From: Harmonia axyridis
Taxonomy: Eukaryota > Arthropoda > Insecta > Coleoptera > Coccinellidae
Length of the DNA: 64,000 nt
Direction: 5' to 3'
Assembly: GCF_914767665.1 (NCBI RefSeq)
Contig: NC_059505.1
Span: 23,619,506-23,683,505 of the forward strand
Below the pieces are notes generated by a model, which saw nothing but the letters and a program-made list of their open reading frames with translations, did not search any database and had not been told where the DNA came from. Below are positions 1 to 9,952 of the stretch, in pieces (positions within the stretch are counted from its first letter, which is position 1; the number at the start of each line of letters is the position of its first letter). A program made the position numbers and the translations under genes.

Positions 1-2
1 TT

Positions 3-287
3 GAAAAATTTAAAGCCTTTCATGTTTCTAGGCTGAACCCTTCCACCACTGTTGAAGAGCTCCAGACATTTCTTGTACAAAAATTCAAAAATGTGAAATG
101 CGAGATCCTCAAATCACGTTATCCGGAGATCTACGCATCCTTCAAGGTTCTCGTACCTGTCAGTGAATTTGAGAAAGTACAGGATGCTAAAAATAGGCCG
201 AAGAATGCTTGTGTTAATTATTTTTTCCGGAGCCAGATAATAATTCTAAACAAAAAATCTCACATTATTTCAAGATTCTTCATATAA
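3..287 (+). pseudogene. LINE copy 1: ORF1 C-terminal remnant
   Basis: An open frame enters from the left edge of the window and ends at a stop near 287. The text around KCEILKSRYPEIYASFKV resembles the C-terminal nucleic-acid-binding part of ORF1 in insect CR1/Jockey-group LINEs, where a conserved cysteine and a YASFKV-like strand are usual. The endonuclease frame of the same element follows with a slight overlap. The N-terminal part of ORF1 lies outside the window. The family call rests mainly on this position just upstream of an endonuclease. Confidence 0.55.
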
Positions 288-996
288 ATGTTCAATCCCT
301 CATCAACAAGGTTGACACATTGGAGCTGCTGTTTGAGGAGGAGCGCCCTTTCGTAGTGAGTATTGTTGAGCATTGGTGTAATACTGAAAAGCTAAAGTCC
401 ATTACTATTCATGGCTCTGTATGTGTGGCTTCCTATTGCAGACTAACCCATATAAACATGGTGGCGTTGCTATTTACACAAGGGATGATCTACTTGTGAA
501 AGAAATAGGAATATCTAAGTTCTCTGATGAAATGCAGTTTGAGTTTTGTGGATTTACAGTGGTACAAAATGATAAAAAGTTTTGTGTAATAAGTGCCTAT
601 AGAGTTCCAGACGGTGACTTTCTTCTTTTTCTTGACAAATTAAATTTTATTTTGCAAAGATGTATCAAACTTTCAAAGGTCTTATTTTCATGTTGTGACC
701 TCAATATCAATTATTTGAATGGTACTTGTTCTCGAAAACAGCTGTTTGATGATTTGATTTGTTGTTTTGATTTGAAGGTTACTTCTCATGATCCGACCAG
801 AGTCTTTACTAACATAAATAATTCAACCTCTATATCTAAAATTGATTACATTCTTACTAATGATGCTTCAAATTGTAGAGCTCGAGTTTTTGAAGGTCAC
901 ATAGGTGATCATATAGTCTTAGCTTTGGATTATATGATGAATGAACCGGCTATTGTTGACAGCTGGACTCTGAAAGAATATCTTTCAGAAGTATAA
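272..996 (+). pseudogene. LINE copy 1: APE-type endonuclease, frameshifted
   Basis: The reading begins with ILHINVQSL (the catalytic Asn strand) in one frame to about 420 and continues in another frame from 421, so one indel separates the parts. Visible endonuclease landmarks in order are GGVAIYTR, an AYRVP strand, CCDLNINYL at the place of the usual GDFN motif, SKIDYILTN, and GDH near the C-terminus. This is the apurinic-like nuclease that nicks target DNA for target-primed reverse transcription. The frameshift, and the loss of Gly in the GDFN box, suggest it is dead. Confidence 0.8.
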
Positions 997-1007
997 CTCC
1001 TCATTAT

Positions 1008-2166
1008 TTGAATGCCTTAGTCGAATATTTGAGTAATGTAAGTTTTGATAACATATATTCACACTTTGATATTGATCACCGTTTCTCTGAGTTTGTTGAT
1101 ATAATATTATTTTCTATTGAAAGAACTTGTCCTATGAGATTTTCAAGGATATCGACACATAACAGGAAAAATTGGATCAATTCAGAAATAAAAACAGCTA
1201 GTGCTAACTTGAACAAGTTGTTCTGGTTGCACAAAAATCTCAATAACTTCGAGACTTATGAAATTCATAACAGAACCAAAATTGATTACCGGTTATTGAT
1301 GAAGCAAACTAAGTCTGACTATTATAAAAATTGTATAAATTCTTCCTCGAATAGAAATAAAGCTGTATGGAATATTGTGAACAAGGAAACCGGTCGTAAA
1401 GCGTTTTCTCGCAATAACATAGAGCTCAATCAGGCTGGTAAACTATATGAAAAGACTTATGAAGTTGCCTGTATGTTCGCTGATTATTTCAGCACTGTTG
1501 CTGAGAGTTGTCTGAGAAACCATTATGGTAATTCTCTTTCAAACGTTTGCACAACATCTGCCATGAGAGTCAGTTCTTTTTTCTTTTTTCCTGTCACTAG
1601 AGATGAAGTAATTTTGACCATCAGAACTCTCAAAAATGAAAAAAGTTCAGGTATAGATTATATATCCGTTAATGTGATGAAAAGTATTGGAGGTCTTATT
1701 GCTGATCATTTCGCCCATCTCATTAATGTTTCGGTTGATAGGGGGAAATTTCCTACTTTGTTGAAAATGGCTTCGGTAATTCCTGTTCATAACAAAGAGG
1801 ATCCTCATAATATAGCTAATTACCGCCCCATTTCAATTTTAAGCGTTTTTTCCAAAGTATTTGAGAAAATTGTGTATGGCCGGATGATTTATTTTTTGTC
1901 TCGTTTTAAAATAATAACAGACAGCCAACATGGGTTCAGAGAAGGTAGGTCCACTCAAACAGCTGCCTTTTAATTTGTCAACTTCATTTATAAAAAATAA
2001 GACGAGAGGCTTTTCGTTGCAGGCCTCTTTTTTGATTTGTCACGTGCTTTCGATGTTCTCTCACGTGAGTTCATAGAGAGTAAGCTATATAATGTAGGTT
2101 TTCGTGGCATATTTCTTGAGTGGGTGACTAGTTTCATCACTAATCGTAATATGACTGTTAGTGTGT
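1008..2166 (+). pseudogene. LINE copy 1: reverse transcriptase, 5' half
   Basis: One frame covers the linker and the first RT blocks: SSGIDYISVNVMK, PVHNKEDPHNIANYRPISIL, DSQHGFREGRST, then FFDLSRAFD (first catalytic Asp block). Two in-frame TAA stops at 1971-1973 and 1998-2000 break an otherwise continuous frame. The order of blocks matches the CR1/Jockey group. The domain is cut at about 2168 by an unrelated insertion and resumes at 2555 with the GVPQGS block. Confidence 0.85.
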
Positions 2167-2169
2167 TCG

Positions 2170-2554
2170 ACCCATTATGACGTACGGCATAGAAACTCGA
2201 GCAGACAACAAGAGGACAAAATCCATCCTACGAACGACGGAAATGAAGATACTGAGAACCATATCTAGATACACGCTGAGATAGGAAGAGGAACACAGCC
2301 ATCCGAGAGGAATTCCAGACTCAGGACATAGCTAAATGGGGAAGAAAACGACGACGATATTGGAACGACCACGTCAGCAGAATGGACGCAGGCAGAATTG
2401 CTAGGATAGCCCGAGACGGAATCCCAGGTACCAGAAGACCAGTCGGCAGACCCCCTAAGCACTGGAAAGACTCCTGGATATCTACATCCACCGAGGACTA
2501 AAGTGGAATATACAAGCCCTAGGCTTAAATTAAGAAGAAGAAGAAGAAGAGTGG
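2170..2554 (+). mobile_element. RTE-like LINE 3' end nested in LINE copy 1
   Basis: The segment starts abruptly at MTYGIETRAD, passes through EMKILRTI, a run of Arg codons before YWNDHVSRM, and GRPPKHWKDSW, then ends in an AAG microsatellite (about 2533-2553). This order is the usual C-terminus of RTE-related LINEs. It is a 5'-truncated insertion that splits the RT of LINE copy 1 between the first Asp block and the GVPQGS block. I could not define a clean target-site duplication. Short tails of the same type occur at 9542 and 23330. Confidence 0.7.
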
Positions 2555-2765
2555 GTGCTGCTTCGTCCCCTTCATGCAAAATTAATTTAGGAGTTCCTCA
2601 GGGCTCTGTGCAGGGACCGCTCCTATTTCTTTTGTTTATAAACGATCTACCGGATTATATTCATGTAGGTATCCTGTCTATATTTGCTGATGACACGTCG
2701 ATGGCGGTCTCAGCACAGAGTCCTGATGAACTAATAGAAAATAGGAATAGTTCCTTGAGAAGAAC
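2555..2765 (+). pseudogene. LINE copy 1: RT palm, continuation
   Basis: After the nested insertion the host RT resumes with GVPQGSVQGPLLFLLFINDL and FADDTSM (about 2683-2703), the catalytic FADD block. The frame runs into an R2-like element near 2766, so thumb and C-terminus are missing here. Confidence 0.8.
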
Positions 2766-3203
2766 TTGCGAGACCATCAAAGACAATTTTGTCGGGGCCC
2801 TGTGACAGGGGACGAGGGAACCTGTCCAGTGTGCAGAAAAGAGTACGCCTCATACTGTTCCATGCGCCAACATATGCGCTTATCCCACCCCGACGATTAC
2901 AATGCCGACCTTGAATCGGAAGTGGAGGATAGAACCCGTAAAGGCCGACGGACAGCCGGAGAATTACAGGAGATGGCACGTCTGGAGCTCGATTATGAGG
3001 GCGACAGTATTCTGGACTTTTTGGCCTCCGCCCTCAATAGACCAAAAAAGGGCGCAAGAAAAAAGAGATATGCGCAGGAATATGCTGATGTCGTTGAACA
3101 ACTCAAGACCTTCAGAGAGCGAGAATTGATATCTCTAATACCGGAAACTGGAGGCCCGATGGACGCGGACCTTACCGCGGCTTCTGGATCGGCGGAGATC
3201 TAA
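2766..3203 (+). pseudogene. R2-like copy 1: N-terminal zinc-finger region
   Basis: A C2H2 finger is visible as CPVCRKEY followed by HMRLSH, with Cys-X2-Cys and His-X4-His spacing. R2-clade proteins use such a finger to bind target DNA. A charged stretch follows (residues about 50-130). The frame ends at 3203 and the RT continues in another frame, so a one-base indel lies near 3200. The related minus-strand copies have the same CRGP text ahead of their finger. The true start codon is not secure. Confidence 0.75.
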
Positions 3204-4492
3204 CTGGCCACATCGAGCCCAGCGTGGGGGTGGAGACGATTGAAGACCCGGTGCTGCTTCACATCCTAACCTTATGCAGCCAATCGAGCCATGATCAGGA
3301 CGCTATAGCTACCTGTCAAGCTGTATGCATGCGCGTCGAAGGGCATGAGCAGGTGTTTGACGGATGGGTGGAAAAGATTTGTAGCCTTTATGGAAGAACT
3401 TTGGCCACTCGAACAAGAGCCGGGCCGGTTAAACCAATAAGGCAGGAGAGCGGCAGAAGATACAGGGCTCAACACTACAAATACATGCAGTCCAAGTACG
3501 CTCATCAGAAACGAGAACTTGCTGATGAGTTGATAGACGGAGAAGATTTCAACAACAAGGATATTAGACCCACTACCGAGGCCATTAAAGAGCACTTTGA
3601 AGGATTCTTCTCAAGTGAATCACCTAGAGACGATACGCCTGTTCGCGACTTCGCCCCCACTCCGTGTGATATATACTCGCCCATAGGTCGTCCTGAGATC
3701 GCCGACTCCATTAAGAAAATGGGAAAAACCACCGGAGGACCTGATGGCATTGACTCCACCAGACTAGCTAGGATCCCCATTGTCACCCTCGAACTATTGG
3801 CAAACCTGGTGCTATTCTCGCAATACATTCCGAAGCCGCTGAGAAGAAGCCGCACGATTCTCATTCCCAAGTCCAACGACAACCTCGAACTTGCGGGAAA
3901 CTGGAGACCAATAACAATCACTTCCATCCTGATTCGTCTGGTCAACAGGATTGTGGCGCAAAGACTGTCCAACTCCATCACCCTGGACGAATGTCAACGA
4001 GGTTTCACCAGGTTGGACGGCTGCTTCGCGAACAACATAACGTTGCAGTCGATAATCAAAGAAAGAAGGAAACAAGGCCGCCCTTTCACCATCATATCCC
4101 TGGACGTACAGAAAGCATTTGACCGAATCTCCCACCACTCTATTGACAGGGCACTGAGGCGTTTTCGAGTGGATAAAAACACCGCCGATTACATCATGGC
4201 AACATTCTTCGACCAGTCTACATCAATATACTGCGGCGGAGTCGAGGTTGTGACCCTTTCACTGGGGAAAGGGGTGAAACAGGGTGATCCGTTGGCTCCA
4301 ATAATTTTTAATATGGTTTTAGATGAGCTCATCTCCGGCCTCAGGATCAGGAAGGTAATCGGCTTCGGCGATTTGGATATTTCGGTGTTGGGATATGCGG
4401 ATGATCTCCTATTGCTTGCTGAAAACAACAAAGACGCTCATTTCCTGCTCAGGCTGACATGCGAATTCATGGAGTCCCGCAACCTGACGTGA
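3200..4492 (+). pseudogene. R2-like copy 1: reverse transcriptase
   Basis: About 420 codons without a stop. RT blocks in order are GGPDGIDSTRL, AGNWRPITITS, DECQRGFTRLDGC, SLDVQKAFDRISH (first catalytic Asp), GVKQGDPLAPIIFNMVLDEL and GYADDLLLLAE, with the catalytic YADD at 4394-4405. The GVKQGDPL version of the block is typical of the R2 group rather than of CR1/Jockey. The frame ends at 4490-4492 through what looks like a one-base deletion, because the neighbouring frame continues the protein as NPAKC. Confidence 0.9.
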
Positions 4493-5208
4493 ATCCAGCA
4501 AAGTGTCGTTCCATATCCATGGCCGTGGTTCCGTCGAAGAGAAATCTGTATCTGCAGACCACATCGAAGTTCTACATCTCCTCTGCCCCAATATCGGCCA
4601 TCAAGAGTGTTAAAGATACCTACAAATACCTGGGTTATCATCTCACAAACTCAGGAGCCACTCCCTGTTCCATTGCCAGTCTGGACGCCCAACTTGGGCG
4701 CATACAGGGCGCCCCGCTCAAGCCGCAACAGAAGATGGCGATAATTAGAGAACACCTGATCCCGAGATACATCTTTTCGCTGCAGTCACCTTCCGTCGCT
4801 CTCGGTGTACTGAAGAAAGCTGACCAACTTCTGTGGCGCACAGTGAAGAAATGCCTCAAGATGCCCACTCACATCGTAGTCGAGGCCTTGTATACCCCAG
4901 CCAAACTAGGGGGTAAGGGATTGTTTTCGTTCACCAGAAAGATCCCGATCATTATGAATGGAAGACTTCGGAAGGCGAAGCTGCGCTCTCCTCTCTTCGC
5001 AGGCCTCATCCGAAATACCGAATACTGGGAAAGGAAGATGTCCAGAATGATTGGCTTTCAATTAAACACCAAGGAGGCAGTCGACAGGGCAAACGCAACC
5101 CAATTGGAGGATTCCTTCTATGGAGGCGGTACCCAGCAAACAAGTAATGACAGCGCCTCTAGCGCTTTCATCTCATCGCCGCCGGCCTCATGGACCGGAA
5201 AGGACTAG
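4459..5208 (+). pseudogene. R2-like copy 1: RT thumb and linker, ending at a shared stop
   Basis: The frame continues the RT with NPAKCRSISMA, YKYLGYHLT and the segment LGGKGLFSF. It stops at TAG 5206-5208 just before the text that leads into the CCHC finger. The same frame remains open on the other side of the stop. The minus-strand copy at 15.8-19.4 kb also has a stop (TAA, 16731-16733) at the matching residue; see findings. Confidence 0.85.
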
Positions 5209-5805
5209 ATCAGGGCAATCAAACTAAGAACGAATTGTCTACCCACCAGAGGACTCCCCTATGGCCCAAGGAAGGAGAGAATGTGCAGAGCGGGATGCGG
5301 ACGAGTGGAGTCCCTGAGCCATGTACTCCAAAAATGCCCCCTAGGTCACACTAAAAGATCAATCAGGCACAATTATATAGTGCGGCGTATATGTAGAATG
5401 GCCCGAGGAAAAGGATGTGAGGTTTCTGAAGAACCGCACATCAGAGACTCAAGGGGAGTTCTCAACAAGCCGGATATGGTGTGCATAAAAAACAACACCG
5501 TAATAGTTGCGGACGTGGGCGTATCGTGGAAGGCCCCCCGCTCTCTTAGCGAGTCATATCTGTGCAAGAAAGCAGTTTACGAACAGCCAGAGTTCCTCAC
5601 TATCATGGAACAACGTCACCCCGGCAATGATATAAAAGTCCTTCCCTTCATTATAGGGGCTCGAGGCATTTGGTGCCGCGAAAGCTCCTGTCTCCTTGAG
5701 GAGCTCTCGATCAACACACCTAACAACAGGCGAGAGCTGGTGTCAACAACCATGAGAGGCAGTTGGTCCATTGATTCCGACGTCGTACGCAGATACTGGA
5801 GCTAA
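5209..5805 (+). pseudogene. R2-like copy 1: CCHC finger and restriction-like endonuclease
   Basis: Directly after the stop the frame reads IRAIKLRTN, then the finger CRAGCGRVESLSHVLQKC (from 5284), then the nuclease core. The core shows KPD (Asp codon 5473-5475), twelve residues, and a second Asp (5512-5514) in VIVADVGVSW, which fits the R2 endonuclease pattern PD-X12-14-D. The C-terminal part keeps LPFIIGARGIWCRES and NNRREL. If translated by itself, the first ATG is at 5281. All catalytic residues I can recognise are present. Confidence 0.88.
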
Positions 5806-5890
5806 TTGGTTACGCTACCTCTGGCAACGCCTTCAGAGGAAATAATCTTTTGGTGCGTGTTGTGGAGCGATTGATGATTATTATTATTAT
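5806..5890 (+). repeat. R2-like copy 1: short 3' region with ATT tail
   Basis: About 70 bases of untranslated sequence end in a GATGATT(ATT)n run near 5874-5890, a common form of non-LTR 3' end. A different LINE starts immediately afterwards. Confidence 0.55.
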
Positions 5891-7588
5891 TAATACTTAT
5901 TGACCCCTGAAGGAAGTCAAATACAGATCACGGAGTGATATTTGCAAATTAAGTCCGCATATTGTCGAGAAAAAGAAAATACTGGATAACCTTCTTGTTA
6001 TTTCTGAATCACGACCAGAATTCAGAAATCTGTACCGATCTTTTAAGAGACAATATGACAGCTCAATTACCCAAGCAATCAAATCTTATAACAGCAACTT
6101 CATAGCAAACTCTCAGAACAAATCAAAGGCGGCATGGAGGGTGATTCAATCACTATCAGGTAAAAGCACTGAAAAAAGCTTGCTTTTTCAATCAGGAAAT
6201 CCTGTTGATCTTTGCAACAGTTTCAATGATATGTTCGTGGGAGACGTTGCCAACCAGACCAATATTAAGATTTTTGGAGCAATCTCATCCTTAAAAACTT
6301 CTCACAGTATGAGCCAGTCTTTTTATTTATTTGATGTCACAGAGAGAGATGTAAGTGATGCCGTTAAGATGCTGAAAACCTCTAACTCTTCAGGTCATGA
6401 TGGAATTCCGATATTTATAATAAAAAAATCCATCCATATAATAGGAGGCCCTCTTGCTCATCTTATTAATTGCGCTTTCCGAGAGGGTAAGATGTTTGAG
6501 AAGGTTTTTGCCGTCAGATTCATCAGTTTTTTCCGAAAATTTAATGTTCTTGCTGATAGTCAGCATGGTTTCACGAAAGATAAAGGTACCGAGACTGCTA
6601 TATTTGAGTTGCTAAATTCTGTTCTTTTGGCGCTTGAGAATGATGAAGTTCCATTGGCTTTGATGTTCGATTTGACCAAGGCTTTTGATTCTATCGAGCA
6701 CTCACCTCACTCTAGATGGTGCAGTCCACTTCTCTGGGGAACGATCTCTTACTAGGGGCGTTCCTCAGGGAAGTGTACTGGGCCCTTTGCTTTTTATTGT
6801 TTTTGTGAATTCTCTTTGTTATATTAAGACCTCTTCTAATTGTAAGTCGATTCTTTATGCTGATGGCTGGAATGGATACGGTTTTGTCTGTTGATAGATG
6901 GTGTAATGAAAGTTGTCTCATTCTAAATCATGGCAAGACTCAGGGTATTTTCTTTTATGACAGCCAGTCGTTGAAGAACTATCCACCTTTTTTGTGTCAT
7001 GGTAACGGTCAAGATAAACACCTGCGGTGGGATCATCAGGTGTCTAAGTTGGGAATGTCTCTCAACTCTTCGACTTACTTGATTTTCATGATCAGGGACA
7101 AGTTGGAAAGTGCTGTGGTGAGAGCTCTCTACTTTGCCTGTTTCCAGTCTGTGCTGGCACATGGAATTATTTTTTGGGGCAGTTCGTCTGGTGCTGATGA
7201 AATTTCTCTCATTCAGAAAAGAGTGATGAGAATAATGAGTAGGTTGGGCTTTCGTGAGTCCTGTCGCGGAGTTTTCAGATCCAATGGAATCCAAACCGTC
7301 TTTGGTCTTTATATTTATCGCCTATTTATCTTTCTTAATTTACGGAAAAGCTATTTTTTGCCATATGTCAATAAAAATAATACTCGGCATGTTCATCCTT
7401 TCCTTCTTCCTATTCACAGTACTGCTAGGTTTGAAAGGGGACCACTTTATATGCGTTTATTTAATTTGCTTCCTAAGCAATTACAGGTTGTTGAAGATAT
7501 AATCTTGTTTAGAAGGCGCATTTACAATTATATTTTGGATTGTGAACCTTATTCAGTTGATGAGTTTATTTCATTTTGTAGAAAATAA
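5890..7588 (+). pseudogene. LINE copy 2: RT with internal deletions
   Basis: A CR1/Jockey-group RT truncated at its 5' end, beginning in the linker (KSKAAWRVIQSL near 6124). RT blocks are SSGHDGIPIFIIKKS, DSQHGFTKDKGT, FDLTKAFDS and GVPQGSVLGPLLFIV. The segments around the YRPISIL block, after FDS, and at the YADD block (now ILYADGWNGYG) are missing or altered, so it is inactive. The last ORF, 6857-7588, holds the C-terminal region with IQKRVMRIMSRLGFRESCRG. It is collinear and on the same strand as copy 1, but is a different copy. Confidence 0.85.
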
Positions 7589-7683
7589 GCTCTTTTATGA
7601 CTTGTCTTCGTTTGCATTGATTTTGATGTTGTGAATAATTTTTGAGATGAATAAATATTATTGTTATTGTTATTATTGTTAAC
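7589..7683 (+). repeat. LINE copy 2: 3' UTR and TTATTG tail
   Basis: A short 3' UTR with AATAAA ends in a TATTATTGTTATTG-type repeat (7657-7680). This marks the 3' terminus of LINE copy 2. Confidence 0.65.
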
Positions 7684-9529
7684 ATATGTGAGAATACGAG
7701 GCCTCAGGCCTGGCTATTCAATAACGAGACTGGACGTCTAGAGGGCGCCGTAAAGGGGTGGGGAAAAAACGAGTAGTGCATTGGGTATTATTGTATTTGT
7801 GCAATAGCGGTTTGAAACGAACGCGTTTTTTTCTCGTGCCGAGAACCATGTGTGACGAAAAACATTCTCAAATTTCTCTTAGATAAGAGTTTACACCTTA
7901 GCTGAATCAATGAAATCTTCCATTTTAACGCGAAATTGATTTGAATTGGTATGATTTAAATTATCACCAAATTTATATTCAATTTGAAAATGAAAATATT
8001 TATTGATCTCTGAAGACATAATAGGTCCACTTTCTTTGTATAATGCATAGGGATTTATCACGAAGTTTTGAACGAATTTGATAATTATTAGTGTTAAGCC
8101 TGGATCCTTCGTGAATTTATAATTTTTCTTTCATAAATACACAAGTTATTTTTATTCATCCTACTATATTCATTTTTGAGGAAAACATGGACGATAAAAA
8201 GAAGTAGAGGCTTCAAATGGACCCTGTTTGTTTAAGTCAGTTTCGATTCAGAATCAGGGATTTATTAATACCAAAAAAAAAACATTCCACCCTAGGCGAA
8301 TAAAGTCACGAAGGGTTGGATCTACACGCGATGTAACTCATTTCTCGCCTTCTAATCCCCAAATAGGGAACCCAGAATCGTATCAGGTGTGCCGTATACC
8401 AGGCTAACGTTAATTGCCTCAGACCGCTAATCTGACTTGACTCGTCTCTGAGGAAAACTTGCTAGAACTTTCTAACCCCGTAAGTTCCAACGAAGGACTT
8501 GCTCCGCATCATGAATGAAACGACGGAGAGGAGAGCATGGGATAAAATATAAAAGCTATTTCCTCCGTACAGACAAAAATTAATAATCCACTGCTTATAA
8601 ACGCGCCCACTCTGTTTGCCCGACGTCTGATTATAAACAAGACAACAGTTCTCGGATATTCTCATCACCTTGAAATATCAGTTTCATCTCTGTGGAATAA
8701 TCTGAAAGAAATTCGCTGAGAGTATTCTTTATTCATGTCTTATACTATGTACTCACCGGCAAACGAGAACTAGCGGATAGGGTTCGAAAACTTTGTGAAA
8801 AAACACTGCGGGTTTTTTCATAGATTAAATATTCTTTCCCACTGGCGGAATATCTCAACTTGAAAAAATGTTGGTGTTGCCTTGAGTTAAACTGCTATTT
8901 GTTGATGGTACACTTCAGAACAACTAGTCGGTCATCTTATACCGTCCGCCATATTTGATTGGAAATAATGTTGATCTACCGGTTATATTGTTTCAAGCAA
9001 ACCCTTCTGTTTCATACCCATGACACTATGTTGCACACAACGAGCCCGCCATCTTGGATTTTGAATGATTTCAGTTGGTTACTTGCATTGTCATTCAAAC
9101 TTACTGTATTTGCTTTCAAAATGCAGTTGCAAGATTTGAACCCGAAGAAAAAAAAAGGTTGTTCGCCCCTGGACTGTATGTTTCACCATTTTCAATGAAA
9201 AAATATAAAATCTTGTCGACATGTTTCGGGTTACATTCCATATTCTCAAAACTGAATATAAAATTATGAACATAAGTACTGATATGATTTCTCTCAATAT
9301 GAAATCTATCTTCTTATGTTTATTTTTATTTCTTTTAAATTTTAAAAATTGGGGTGGATACTAGTCGGAAACTGAATTTGAATCATCAAACGAACTCATA
9401 CAACAAATAAAAGTGAAATCTTGGAATTAATGATCTTTTCCGTTTTCGTTCCTTATATTATTGATTGAATAGTTTCTTCTGAATATTAGTTTTTTGTTTT
9501 TTTCCTTCAGCTTTCTATTATATGCTCCT
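7684..9529. other. No recognised gene; possible transposon end near 7705
   Basis: I find no protein signal above chance in 1.85 kb. The text TGGCTATTCAATAACGAGAC at about 7712 looks like the type of terminal repeat seen in some mariner elements, but no transposase follows. CGCCATCTTGGATTTT near 9048 is a common noncoding motif in insect repeats. Confidence 0.3.
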
Positions 9530-9584
9530 ACATACTTTCTTCAACCTGCAGGTTGAAGAAGAAGAGAAGAAGACATACTTTCTT
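9530..9584 (+). mobile_element. 31-bp LINE tail insertion with 12-bp target-site duplication
   Basis: ACATACTTTCTT occurs at 9530-9541 and again at 9573-9584. Between the copies lie 31 bases ending in GAAGAAGAAGAGAAGAAG. The GAA-rich end matches the tails of RTE-like insertions at 2533 and 23330. The simplest reading is an extremely 5'-truncated LINE insertion. Confidence 0.7.
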
Positions 9585-9624
9585 ACTATTAGCTATTGAA
9601 GTCAGCTCTCGAATTGATATTCTC

Positions 9625-9775
9625 ATAAAAAATCTCACTTGACCTCTCTCCTCTAATGTTCTCCCCGCAATCGTCGATCATAAATCTTCCATTCAGTCTT
9701 CGATGATACTATCTTAGTTTATCTTCTGTCTAGGGCACTACTGTCACTCAATTTTGAATTTTCATCATAGAAATT
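9625..9775. repeat. Dispersed repeat, partner at 38445-38573
   Basis: Shared diverged text includes TCGTCGATC followed after about 20 bases by CTTCGATGAT and TTAGTTTAT, then a CACTGCTATCA-like stretch. The same order occurs near 38445-38573, just before a MITE. No coding potential was recognised. Confidence 0.5.
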
Positions 9776-9816
9776 TTCTTCTTTTCAACTCTTAATTAAC
9801 TCTGTATTAATTAATA

Positions 9817-9951
9817 TCAGCATATGCAGCTGCAATTAGCGAATCCGAAAAAAGACCAGTTGACTTCTATGAAACTCTGCAATAAGAGCTGGAGAAAATA
9901 GCACAACACGAAAAAATAAGAATAGTGGGACATCTGAAAGCACGCATAGGT
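9817..9951 (+). pseudogene. RTE-like endonuclease scrap
   Basis: One frame reads SAYAAAISESEKRPVDFYET, a stop, then ELEKIAQHEKIRIVGHLKAR. This parallels the YAPT...DFY..L......H......GDFNA stretch of APE-type endonucleases of RTE-related LINEs, with the GDFNA box degraded to GHLKA. It runs into an ATA repeat and then the R4/Dong-like frame. Short and degraded. Confidence 0.45.
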
Positions 9952-9952
9952 A

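Larger units (their letters stand above)
2766..5890 (+). mobile_element. R2-like LINE copy 1 (restriction-like endonuclease type)
   Basis: The domain order is N-terminal C2H2 finger, R2-type RT, thumb, CCHC finger and PD-(D/E)XK endonuclease, and it is followed by a short 3' region ending in an ATT repeat. R2-clade elements normally sit in 28S rRNA genes; here no rRNA flanks are seen and the left flank is another LINE. There are at least two frameshifts (about 3200 and about 4490) and one in-frame stop (5206). Relatives lie on the minus strand at 11503-12693 and 15813-19407. The 5' end may be truncated, since the 5' leader seen in those relatives is absent. Confidence 0.85.

Noticed and set aside
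5373..5567. Minus-strand ORF across the R2-like endonuclease
   Set aside because: Antisense shadow of the real plus-strand frame, which carries the catalytic motifs.
7700..7760. A mariner terminal repeat at 7712
   Set aside because: The match is from memory of a motif type only; neither a transposase nor a second end was found within 2 kb.
8462..8668. 68-codon minus-strand ORF
   Set aside because: No recognisable domain, start context or neighbour; consistent with chance in AT-rich DNA.
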